A stretch of 64,000 bases of DNA. Origin: Cymbomonas tetramitiformis. Lineage: Eukaryota > Chlorophyta > Pyramimonadophyceae > Pyramimonadales > Pyramimonadaceae. The notes under the pieces were generated by a model, which saw only the letters and a list, made by a program, of their open reading frames with translations, searched no databases and had not been told where the DNA came from. A program made the position numbers and the translations under genes. This document shows positions 20,840 through 28,836 of the stretch, piece after piece (position 1 is the first letter of the stretch; each line of letters starts with the position of its first letter). The stretch covers positions 1 to 64,000 of the forward strand of contig LGRX02024578.1 in NCBI GenBank assembly GCA_001247695.2, written 5' to 3'.

Positions 20840-20869
20840 GGGGCGAAAGGGGATGACCTCGACTTCGAC

Positions 20870-21712
20870 ATGCCTGGCTGGCCCGAAGCCAAAGGTGTGA
20901 AGCCGACAGAAACCCCACGCGACCCCCCTGACCGAGCTTCACCTCAGATGAGGATAACGAGAAGCATGTCACGGACTGGAAAGGCTTCTGCGACCCCAGC
21001 ACCCCCACAGTCAGTACTGCGGAAGACGCAAACGCCTACACCACGGGCTGATGCATCGACAGCGCCTGCTGACAAGACACCCGCGAGTTCATCACCCCCA
21101 GAGAAGGCACCCCAGCAGTCAGCACCATCATCGACCTTTTCCCCACGAAAGCGACGAGATCGTCACCCGGAGGACCCGCAGAACTGGCGCGTTCGCGCAG
21201 AGTACTCCTCGAAGTACATCGACAAGTTCGGGCCCTTCGACGTGGACGCCTGTTGCGACTTCGGTGGCCGCAACAGACAAGCGGATCGATTCTGGACTGA
21301 CTGCCTCTCTGAGAAATGGAGGGGTCTTCGGGTCTGGTGCAATCCTCCATACAACTCCAGCCACATTACTGTGGAGGCGATTTTGAACAAGTACATCGCA
21401 GAATGGAAGGCAGACCCGGAGAACACTTCTGCAGTCTTCGTCCTGCCAGATCACCAGTCCAAACTCCCTGCGTGGCGTAAGCTATTCAGAAAGGCTAATA
21501 TGCAGATCGTGGAAGTCGTCCCTACTCACGATGACAAAGGCGAGCCCAATCAGCTCTTCGAGAACCCAGACGGGAAGGCCTTCGATCTCCGCTGGCATGT
21601 CTTGATAGTGCACGCCCCTCCCGCCAAACCACAGCCGGCACGCGTAAGACATCCACGAGCGACCCCAGCTGTGATAAGGAAGGGTGAGGCAGCGGACTTC
21701 AGAGACACGATC
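20870..21712 (+). CDS. Dam-type DNA N6-adenine methyltransferase domain of retrotransposon A
   Basis: In the same frame as RT-RNase H, 30 nt after its TGA stop. Residues 1-105 are a Pro/Ser/Thr/Lys-rich linker. From about residue 115 the sequence matches the phage-type Dam family (Pfam Dam, DNA N-6-adenine-methyltransferase): YSSKYIDKFGPFDVDACCD, then KWRGLRVWCNPPYNSSHI with the catalytic NPPY motif, then AVFVLPDHQSKLPAWRKLF. A second conserved stretch, IVEVVPTHDDKGEPNQLF, also occurs in element C at 55350-55440. The last residues before the stop at 21745 are already PLV-derived DNA, so the native C-terminus is missing by an unknown amount. Expected activity is adenine methylation of DNA; whether it targets element cDNA or host DNA is unknown. 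Family assignment is from motifs only. Confidence 0.75.
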
Positions 21713-21714
21713 TC

Positions 21715-22255
21715 AACAAATGAATCCTCATTCTTGGCAATATAACCGTCCTCAAATTCCAAACTAAATGCAATATATTTTTTATCACCATCTTCGGCGG
21801 GAGATACAAATTTATCTAAACCCTTTTTAAGAAAAAAATCATAATCAATTGGACCAAATACCTCACCTTTATTTTTAAATTTATCAACAATAGTGGTGCG
21901 TTTACTTTTTTTAATTTCTTTGATTTTTTTGATATCAGTTTTTACATTATTTACAAAAAATTCAACCTTTTCATTTTTCTTCTTTTTATATTTTTTCGTG
22001 AAATTTCACGGTATTTTTTAAAAGTTTTAGATTTTTCATTATATTTGTTTTTTATTTCTTTTTTCAACTATTTTTCATATTCATTTTTTGTAACAATTTC
22101 TTTTGATTTTTTCTTTTATTTATTATTTTGAAACTTTCTACAATTTCTTGTAAAAACTTAATGTATTTTTTAGTGTTTGCATCGTTTAATTCAATGTTTA
22201 GGGCTTTCCATTGTGAAGGTGTTAATTTGATATTTGAGGTGTTAAGTTTGGACAT
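21715..22255 (-). pseudogene. truncated, frameshifted PLV-1 gene of unknown function
   Basis: Starts at 22255 (MSKLNTSNIKLTPSQWKA) and hits a stop at 22064. Beyond that, neighbouring minus-strand frames continue with similar Lys/Asn/Ile-rich protein sequence: FKKYREIS, then VEFFVNNVKTDIKKIKEIKK, then GEVFGPIDYDFFLKKGLDK and KYIAFSLEFEDGYIA. The last segment runs straight into the retrotransposon junction at about 21712. Two or more frameshifts in A/T runs are needed to join these pieces. The conserved look of the distal part suggests a real gene cut in two by the junction. Function not recognised. Confidence 0.5.
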
Positions 22256-22328
22256 AAGGTAAGGCTTTATAATATATATAGAAGATTATTCCTTTAAGTT
22301 AAAACGAGTTAGTACATTGCAATAAAAA

Positions 22329-22556
22329 TTACAATAATTTTGAGTATTGTGTTAGTAATTCATACTGTTTTGGTATGTCGAATGATGAATTTTTTAGAGC
22401 TTGAATCATATCATCAATAGTAATATTGTATAATTTAACGGAATTTGCTTTAATGGGCAAACCTCTTTTAATTCGTAAATTTAATATACGTTGTTTTAAA
22501 ACTTTATCTCTATTAGTCTTGTAATGTTTTGCTACATCGACTTTATTGTTTTCCAA
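22329..22556 (-). CDS. small PLV-1 protein, unknown
   Basis: 75 codons, Lys/Asn-rich, beginning MENNKVDVAKHYKTNRDKVL and ending with TAA. Region 10-35 (VAKHYKTNRDKVLKQRI) could form a short helix-turn-helix, but this cannot be shown by eye. Composition and position match the other PLV-1 genes. Confidence 0.45.
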   Translation of the reverse strand: MENNKVDVAKHYKTNRDKVLKQRILNLRIKRGLPIKANSVKLYNITIDDMIQALKNSSFDIPKQYELLTQYSKLL

Positions 22557-22639
22557 AGATTTTTATAATAAGTATTTCCAAACTTTAAAATAACCTTCTC
22601 CATATATATTGGATATAATATAATAACTAAACTTATTTT

Positions 22640-22837
22640 TTGAATTATTTAGATTATATAGAAAACGACATTTTAAACAATTCATGTGATTTTCAAGCAT
22701 TTGTATCAGGAATTATTCTTATTATAGGCGCTATATTTACCGGTATAAGATATTCAAGATGTGAGACAATTAATTCACCGTGTATGAATTGTAAAAGAAA
22801 AGTACTAGAACCACAAGAAAATACTGAAAATGTTTAG
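22640..22837 (+). CDS. small single-pass membrane protein of PLV-1
   Basis: 65 codons. Residues about 20-37 form one hydrophobic segment (FQAFVSGIILIIGAIFTGI), followed by a basic and Cys-containing tail (SPCMNCKRKV). Small membrane proteins of this size are common in virophages and PLVs, but no specific family is recognised. It ends with TAG. Confidence 0.45.
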   Translation: MNYLDYIENDILNNSCDFQAFVSGIILIIGAIFTGIRYSRCETINSPCMNCKRKVLEPQENTENV

Positions 22838-22914
22838 AAATTTTATTTTCTTTTTATATCTATTATATTCTAATCAAAATAAATGATGGGCTATAAAAAA
22901 GGTGAAAAATTACA

Positions 22915-23355
22915 AATGAAGCAACTTTAGAAAGACTGAAAAATGCAAGATTAAAAGCTTTAGAAGTGCGCAAGCAAAAAAGCTTAAGAAAAAAAAAAAC
23001 AATTAAAAGTAGCGAAAGATCTTGAAAAACAAAAAGAAATATTAGATGCAAAAAAGTTATTCAAAATCACCGGAAACCGGAAAAAGATGATGAAATTGAA
23101 GTTCAACCTGAAGTAAAAAAAGAAGTTGTAAAAAATAAAAAAGTGCAAAAGAAAAAACCAAAAGTAATTATTGAAGAAATACATGAAAGTTCTACTTCTA
23201 CTTCTAGCGAAAGTGAACCGGAAGTTATAGTTAAAAAGAAAAGAATTTCTAGAAAAAAAAAAAGTAATAAATATATAGATCATAGCCCTCAATCACCTCA
23301 ACAAACAAATACTCATTATGATAAGGCTTATAGAAGTTTATTTCCTGAACTTTAA
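22915..23355 (+). pseudogene. lysine-rich PLV-1 protein gene, frameshifted in poly-A runs
   Basis: The encoded sequence is highly charged: ATLERLKNARLKALEVRKQ, then a coiled-coil-like KQLKVAKDLEKQKEILDAKK, then EIEVQPEVKKEVV. Part of it is in frame from 23143, ending HYDKAYRSLFPEL with TAA. The frame changes within A runs near 22985-22998 and 23050, so as given it is broken; homopolymer sequencing error is an alternative. A near-identical copy without the C-terminus lies at 25256-25601. It directly precedes the packaging ATPase (18 nt). Confidence 0.55.
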
Positions 23356-23373
23356 TATTAATAGAAAACTTAA

Positions 23374-24027
23374 ATGTTACAAACTCGAAAGTTAGATAAT
23401 AAAGATTACGAAATTAAATTACCGAAAGGCGGTGCATTCAATATAAATACGGACCCTGATTTTATTAATATGCATTCGGTAATTTTAGCCGTAGCAAAAA
23501 AAAGTGTTGGGAAGACATGTCCATTTTCAAATTTATTGAGATTAATGAAACAAAATAATGCATTAGACCGGTTAATTTTGGTAAGTCCTACTTTTCACAA
23601 TAATGCACATTATTTTAAAGATTTACCATTGGACAATGAAGATATATTGGAACCTACAATTGAAGCTCCCCAAAAAATAGAGGATATTTTAGACACCGAA
23701 GCCGAAGAGTATGAAGATTATCATGAAAAGTTAAAAAGATGGAGAAAATTAGATAACATGTTAAAAGATAAAACAAAATCAATTCGCGATATTCCAAATG
23801 AATTATTAATTGAATTTGAGGACACAATGTATAACCCTCCGGTTCATAAATACAACGGCAAAAAGCCGGTCATTGTAGTATTTTTTGATGATGTACAAGA
23901 AAATGACATCATGTTACCACGTGCTAAGTTAAATCAACTTGTAACTACTCACCGTCATAAAGGTAAACTTAAAAACGGTGCTATAGGTGTATCTTTATTA
24001 TTTGCTACTCAAAATTATACAAGTTGA
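23374..24027 (+). pseudogene. PLV-1 FtsK/HerA-type packaging ATPase, C-terminally truncated
   Basis: P-loop NTPase that packages viral DNA into capsids in virophages and PLVs. Walker A is AVAKKSVGKT (Ala in place of the first Gly, allowed by the A/Gxxxx-GKT pattern). Walker B is PVIVVFFDDVQ, followed by LNQLVTTHRHKG and VSLLFATQNYTS, the usual sensor region. The frame stops at a TGA right after NYTS. The second ATPase in the window (35015-35515) continues about 90 residues beyond the equivalent point (GLPRAVRNNATALCLFK and so on), so the arginine-finger-containing C-terminus is missing here. An acidic insert of about 60 residues lies between the Walker motifs. Convergent with the methyltransferase gene. 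Confidence 0.8.
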
Positions 24028-24144
24028 CATTTATTAAAATTTATTTAAAAAATCATTTTTGATTAAAATACTATTTTTCTAAAATTTCGCGCTGATCATC
24101 ACTAGCAAACTGAAATTGTCAAAATCCAAATACTTTATGAGATA

Positions 24145-24858
24145 TTACGACTCAGTCCTTTCCATGCAAATTTTGTAAAACTCGTCGTCTAATTCAACCC
24201 CTATGGATTTTCGATTATTGTTTTTACAAGCAATTAAACTAGATCCAATACCCATAAAAGGATCACAAACGAGGTCATTTTCATTTGAATATGATTATTT
24301 GATTAAGTATTCCATTAATTCGATTGGTTTCGAACATGGATGTTTACTTTTATAATATCCGTTTGAAAATTTCAAAACTGATTTTGGATATCGATAACCG
24401 TCTTCACATTTGGTCGGTAATCGAGCACAATGTTTGGTATATATATTAGTAGTATTTGCACTCGATTTGTAATATGGTTTTCCGGGAGTTTTTTGCGGGT
24501 TAAATGTAGGTAGTCTTTTATAAAATATATATATCATCTCGTGACTTCGCAATGGCATTTGATTTGCATGAAAAAATCCTAAAGATATACTCTTAAAATA
24601 TACTAAATCATATCGAAACCATGCTTTATTACTTTCAATTATCTTATGTCCAAATTTAGTTGTGGTTAGAAAAATATAACATGTTTTTTCTTTACCTATA
24701 CGCTTCAAATGTTTCCACAATAAATTTAAATCAATTATTTCTTTATCCCATTTACAAGCGGTTTGGTTATAAGGTAAATCTAATACAAATAAATCTACGG
24801 AATTATCATTTATTTTAGGGAAAATATCAAAACAGTTTGCATTATGAATTTCAAACAT
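24145..24858 (-). pseudogene. PLV-1 amino-group (N4/N6) DNA methyltransferase with premature TAA
   Basis: The frame starts at 24858 (MFEIHNANCFDIF) and has the catalytic motif IV DLPYNQTACKWD near residue 28. It then carries HEMIYIFYK and the SKPIELMEYLI block. A TAA at 24295-24297 interrupts it, but the same frame continues with the AdoMet-binding motif I (DPFMGIGSSLIACKNNNRK) and SIGVELDDEFY, ending with TAA at 24145-24147. Motif IV before motif I is the beta-class order. Total would be about 237 residues, normal for this family. It would methylate adenine (N6) or cytosine (N4) in DNA; target unknown. The single nonsense codon makes it a pseudogene unless read through. Confidence 0.8.
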
Positions 24859-24904
24859 TAAATTAATAAATTTATTTATTTATTTTATACTAAACAAATT
24901 CTAA
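24859..24904. promoter_or_regulatory. AT-only divergent promoter region of PLV-1
   Basis: 46 nt of almost pure A/T (TAAATTTATTTATTTATTTT) between two divergent start codons (24858 minus, 24905 plus). A TATA-like element serving both genes is the simplest reading. No conserved motif was established. Confidence 0.35.
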
Positions 24905-25174
24905 ATGAGACCGCAATTAACCGACGCGTACACCAAACAACAATGTTTAAAAATGATGGATATAACAAATAGAGTACCAAATTCTCAAAAAATGTTTAAA
25001 ACTTATGACAATCTTTCTAAAAATAGCTATAGTATGACCGTACCTAGTTCAAATCCTGAATTATTTTATTTTGATATAACAAATTCCCCCATAAATCCTA
25101 TGCATTTAACTAAAGAATTAAAACATGATTTTGATTTTCCAAAATATATTATGCTTAATGAAAATGAAAAATAA
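24905..25174 (+). CDS. small PLV-1 protein, unknown
   Basis: 89 codons starting MRPQLTDAYTKQQCLKMM and ending with TAA. Asn/Lys-rich, no transmembrane segment, no recognised domain. It is divergent from the methyltransferase gene across a 46-nt AT-rich spacer. Open frame, compact spacing and viral-type composition support it being a real gene. Confidence 0.5.
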   Translation: MRPQLTDAYTKQQCLKMMDITNRVPNSQKMFKTYDNLSKNSYSMTVPSSNPELFYFDITNSPINPMHLTKELKHDFDFPKYIMLNENEK

Positions 25175-25249
25175 ATTCGATAAAAACGAAAAGTAAATTT
25201 GATGAAAATGAAAAATAGATTCAAAGCAAATTCAAAATAAATTCAAAAA

Positions 25250-25601
25250 ATGAAAAATGAAGCAACTTTAGAAAGACTGAAAAATGCAAGATTAAAAGCT
25301 TTAGAAGTGCGCAAGCAAAAAATCTTAAGAAAAAAAAAAACAATTAAAAGTAGCGAAAGATCTTGAAAAACAAAAAGAAATATTAGATGCAAAAAAAGTT
25401 ATTCAAAATCACCGGAAACCGGAAAAAGATGATGAAATTGAAGTTCAACCTGAAGTAAAAAAAGAAATTGTAAAAAATAAAAAAGTGCAAAAGAAAAAAC
25501 CAAAAGTAATTATTGAAGAAATACATGAAAGTTCTACTTCTACTTCTAGCGAAAGTGAACCGGAAGTTATAGTTAAAAAGAAAAGAATTTCTAGAAAAAA
25601 A
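25250..25601 (+). pseudogene. second, truncated copy of the lysine-rich PLV-1 gene
   Basis: Positions 25256-25601 repeat 22915-23258 in the same orientation with only a few differences, chiefly in poly-A length. It begins with an ATG at 25250 (MKNEATLERLKNARL) that the first copy lacks, and breaks at the same AGAAAAAAAAAA run. It stops where viral composition ends, at about 25601. The pair brackets the ATPase/methyltransferase genes as a direct repeat 2.3 kb apart. Confidence 0.6.
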
Positions 25602-25605
25602 TTTA

Positions 25606-26082
25606 GAGTATTAGAGTGGTAATATGCGTTGATAAGTTGCTTACAGTAATCACTCGGTAATAAGAAAACCCGCCAATAAGAAAGTAGCCAGCTTTTTTGA
25701 TTTCTTCACAATATTTAACACATAACACTCCATATTTAAGATCTCTATATAAATAAGAAATTTGCTAGGCTGACCGAAAATTCCTGTTTTCTTAAAATCG
25801 AGTGTTTACTGTATTGTTTGCGCACTGAGTTATAATCAGTTGTAATAAGTAAAGACAATACATATGCAAGTTAAAATGATATGGCAAACAAGAATTGAAT
25901 ATGCATATTGAGATCCTGGGATCCTCGTTCGAGCAAGGCAAGGCAAGGCACTGAGGCATGCAAGGAAGGCTACAATCAATTTTACACCACTGAATACTTA
26001 TAACAATAAATAGCAACTCAACTTCAAGTTCGGAGTTTGCAAACAATCTGGGGCAAGCTATTCAGTGGAGATCCTAGAGATC
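25606..26082. other. intergenic stretch after PLV-1
   Basis: No gene seen. Base composition becomes mixed again at about 25605, marking the probable right edge of PLV-1. A few short direct repeats such as GCAAGGCAAGGCA at 25935-25950 are present. Confidence 0.35.
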
Positions 26083-26769
26083 CTACACAGCTTGAGTCTT
26101 GCGTTTCTTGGCAGGAGGAGAAGACAGGAGCACACTGCCTGCGTCCTTCTGGATAATTCCGTCGGACACAAGAGAACGAAACAGGGTGAGGTCCTCGGCA
26201 TCCTTGGCAGACATCTGCTGGTTGATCAGTAGGCTTGCCTCAGTCTTAACACGTTGGAGATCCGTGCTATCCAGAATAACCTGGCGGCATGCGACATGAG
26301 TTGCAGGCTGAGGGGGCTTTACAGGGCCCGAAACAAAGACCGTCCACTCTTCGTGGGCATCCTCCAATTCCTTACCCTGCTTGGCTACCACAGCCTCCAG
26401 GAAACACATCTTAGCTTGGAGAGCCTGGAACTCGCGCATGTTGAAAGGCGCAAAGCCACCAGAGTTTGCACGAGGCATGTGGGCGGGTTCTGTCTCGGCA
26501 TGCGCCGTTTCCAGGTGCTCGTCAAACAGTTTTTTAATAGGCTCCAACTACTCTAAAACAAACTTCTTCAGCTCCATGAGAACTTGCCCCTTGGTCGACT
26601 TGATCTTGCGATCGAGGACGTCGTACCAGTGGTTGAAATAACCGTCAGTGACCCAAGGGCCACTCTTACGCCACTTAGAGAACGTCTCAGGCCCAAGATC
26701 CTCTTCCTCCTCTTCCTGTTCCTCTTCCTCCTCAGGCCCAGACTCGGGCTCGCGCTTGGACTTAGGCAT
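26083..26769 (-). pseudogene. unidentified acidic protein gene with one in-frame TAG
   Basis: From the ATG at 26769 (MPKSKREPESG) the frame passes a Glu run (residues about 12-25), then TFSKWRKSGPWVTDGYFNHW and KSTKGQVLMELKKFVLE. It meets TAG at 26548-26550 and continues in the same frame with LEPIKKLFDEHLETAHAE, a helical region MREFQALQAKMCFLEAVVA, and a basic tail (PPAKKRKTQA) that looks like a nuclear localisation signal, ending at TAG 26083-26085. Protein character is continuous across the stop. The product would be about 228 residues. It is not recognised; composition differs from both PLVs. The same-strand neighbour at 27214-27867 may belong to the same unit. Confidence 0.4.
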
Positions 26770-26857
26770 GTTGCAAAACCTATAACCCAAAACACAGACA
26801 CTTGCATGTTAGGGTACAAGCGACATGCAAACTATCGAAAACAAGCTACTACACACA

Positions 26858-27121
26858 TCAAGGTCTCATATGCGCGGAGGGCCGATATGCAAAAACTTTT
26901 GAAAAAGCTTTTATTTGATAAATCGGTCACTTAGAACATGCTAAACATATTGTGCTTTTCAAAAATTAAATTGGTCATCGTATGTAAAAGTTATGGCCAA
27001 TACCGCTCAACTAGCTCCCATACTTAATCATACTTAAGCACATACTTAAATCGCTCATATCTCGAGATCTAGAATCTGAAATCTTTTTGCATATCGGCCC
27101 TCCGCGCATATGAGACCTTGA
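26858..27121. repeat. 38-bp perfect inverted repeat with 188-nt spacer
   Basis: TCAAGGTCTCATATGCGCGG and the following 18 bases at 26858-26895 are repeated exactly in inverted orientation at 27084-27121. It lies in the gap between two same-strand genes. It could be the ends of a small MITE, or a hairpin in the transcript of the upstream gene. No clear target duplication was found. Confidence 0.9.
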
Positions 27122-27213
27122 CATGCCAACGCGTTGAACATACACATATACATACATATAATACAATTTTGACTCGCGACATGTACTAGGATACGTTGGG
27201 TCGAGTATTTACC

Positions 27214-27867
27214 TTACGCGTTTTTTCCGAAGACACCTGCGAGCCCACCAAGAAGCCCTCCACCACTCTTGTCAGCCTTTTCAGCAGGTGGTGGCATGCT
27301 AGCACCAAGGAGGTCTCCTACTGGTGGTGCAGTCGCTTGCACAGGTTGGCCCATAACAGGAGGCTCGGACGAAAGTTGGGTCGCGCGTAAGGCAGCAAGC
27401 GCTGCAAGAAGATCTCGCTCGCTGTAGTTATTTGTAAGGGCCTCGTGCTTTTTTCGCTCTTCCTCGATCTTAGCTAGTCTATCACTTTCCTCAGCCTTAA
27501 TAAGCACGTCCCCTGCAAGTGACATGGCTCGCGACTCCACTAAGAAGTTGTTAACTTCACTGGATAACTTGCTACTTGTCATGAAAGTAGCAACCTCGTG
27601 TGGACTAGGCTCTTTGTATTCAAATAACTTGTGGTTCCCTTGATAATCTGCCGCAAGGAGCAACCGGAATTTGATCTCCGAAAAACCTTTGATATACGTT
27701 TCAGTTGTAGCAACAACACCACTCCCCTCCGACTTTGGCATAGGGTGTGCACTCTGCACGATCTCTTTATACGCGCTAAGCTGGTGCATATTTTTAGTTG
27801 CTGCCTCTCGACGTTTCATATATTCATCAGGAGTGCAACGTGACTCTTTACATTTAAGATCTGACAT
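27214..27867 (-). CDS. unidentified protein, coiled-coil middle and Gly-rich tail
   Basis: The likely start is the ATG at 27867 (MSDLKCKESRCTPDEYMK); the frame is open to 27939. About 217 residues: a Lys/Glu-rich N-terminus, a central region with FSEIKFRLLLAADYQGNHKL, a helical stretch ESDRLAKIEEERKKHEALT, a Pro/Ala-rich linker and a hydrophobic Gly-rich end (GGGLLGGLAGVFGKNA) before TAA. The glycine-rich amphipathic tail could associate with membranes or capsids, but that is speculation. Same strand as the acidic protein downstream, separated by the inverted repeat. Not recognised as a PLV or retroelement protein. Confidence 0.45.
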   Translation of the reverse strand: MSDLKCKESRCTPDEYMKRREAATKNMHQLSAYKEIVQSAHPMPKSEGSGVVATTETYIKGFSEIKFRLLLAADYQGNHKLFEYKEPSPHEVATFMTSSKLSSEVNNFLVESRAMSLAGDVLIKAEESDRLAKIEEERKKHEALTNNYSERDLLAALAALRATQLSSEPPVMGQPVQATAPPVGDLLGASMPPPAEKADKSGGGLLGGLAGVFGKNA

Positions 27868-28162
27868 TTTGCAATATACAGCAGCAGCGGCAACAGCAAG
27901 GGAATTTACAGTTAAGTTCTTACCGTTAGCAATCTTCAAAGTTAAAATGTTTTTCGGTCAATTGTATTTATTTTTAGTGTGCGCTGTCAGCTGCTATCGA
28001 CCTGCTTTCCTCTAGCGCGTCGATACTCGATGTCTGACGTAGCGTCGCGTGGCAAAATTATTGACAGCTCGATGAAAATTATGTACGATGATTGGACGGA
28101 AATTATACAACAGACCAATCAAACGAAACACTGCCTAATCACGATTGCCCTTAATGTATTTT
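27868..28162. other. intergenic stretch upstream of the iteron array
   Basis: No gene seen. Contains the presumed promoter of the gene starting at 27867; no clear motif identified. Confidence 0.3.
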
Positions 28163-28436
28163 GCAGAGTCATAGCAGAGTCACGAAAGCGAGGATAGTGT
28201 CTCCAATCGTTTAGTCGGAATTATGCAGAGTCATAATTATATTATTTTGGAATCCAATCGCCTAGCCTTATTAATGCAGAGTCATCATTTTAAGATATGT
28301 ACTTGGCAGAGTCATCATTTTCATTTTCGTACTTTGCAGAGTCATCAATCATATTTTTGTACTTAGCAGAGTCACAACAGAGTCACTTTTATATATTTTG
28401 GTCTTAGATACGTTTTGCAGAGTCATCACAAAAACG
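28163..28436. repeat. array of nine GCAGAGTCAT iterons, four at exact 30-bp spacing
   Basis: The motif GCAGAGTCA(T/C), or ACAGAGTCAC once, occurs at 28163, 28174, 28225, 28276, 28306, 28336, 28366, 28377 and 28427. Copies at 28276, 28306, 28336 and 28366 are exactly 30 bp apart, and the intervening TTTTCGTACTT-like sequence also repeats. The reverse complement contains TGACTC, the core bound by AP-1/GCN4-type bZIP proteins. All copies face the same way. It lies 250-500 bp from the end of PLV-2, so a viral origin, a promoter or a regulatory array are all possible. Confidence 0.85.
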
Positions 28437-28690
28437 CGATGATTATAATTTATATAAATCGATAACGTCTATGCATCGACTGTGCATCTGAATTATATAA
28501 AATATATTCAGTTTCACTTTATGTCTCGCGCCCTCGATTAAGATTTACAGTCGATTAAATCGCACGTCGCAGATTATATATCGAAAACGTCGCTGCGTCC
28601 TAGGTGCATTTTTGATTTTAATCGACTGGGGTGTATCGCGGGTATTTCCTGGGGTATTGCAAGAGGGGGGTTATTTTATTTTATTCATTA
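28437..28690. other. AT-rich stretch between iterons and PLV-2
   Basis: No gene. Holds a few CGATTAAA / TTTAATCGAC inverted motifs (28555 and 28618 area) that may mark the end of PLV-2. No convincing terminal inverted repeat was found. Confidence 0.3.
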
Positions 28691-28836
28691 ATTTAATTAT
28701 TTTTGGCTAATTGCGCTTGAATTTTTTCTAAGGCGGCTTTTCGCTCGGCCTCGGTGTATTCTTTGCCGTTTAAGTATTGTGTATATGCGGTATTTGGTTC
28801 GTGAGCCGCTATTTCCGAAAGCCGAATTCTATCAAC

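Larger units (their letters stand above)
15118..21712 (+). mobile_element. Ty3-like retrotransposon A (5'-truncated, split by element E, carries a Dam-type methyltransferase)
   Basis: Order on the plus strand: C-terminal part of protease and RT N-terminus (15118-15880), foreign LTR element (15881-19444), rest of RT and RNase H (19450-20839), in-frame TGA, Dam-like methyltransferase (20870-21712). Gag and the protease active site are missing because satellite DNA abuts the element at 15118. Its first 351 bp are almost identical to 46647-46997 in fragment B. No integrase, LTR or polypurine tract is visible before PLV-1 begins at about 21712, so the 3' end is lost too. Confidence 0.85.
21712..25605. 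mobile_element. PLV-1: decayed polinton-like virus fragment
   Basis: Base composition changes abruptly from GC-rich to strongly AT-rich at about 21712. Genes are small, tightly packed and on both strands, and include a virophage/PLV-type packaging ATPase and an amino-group DNA methyltransferase. Several genes carry stops or homopolymer frameshifts, so the copy is probably a relic. No capsid gene or terminal inverted repeat was found. Its left edge truncates both the retrotransposon Dam ORF and a viral ORF, so the junction is a recombination point or an assembly join. Confidence 0.8.

Noticed and set aside
21550..21762. Small minus-strand ORF across the element A/PLV-1 border
   Set aside because: It starts in viral coding sequence and ends antisense to the Dam domain; a junction artefact.
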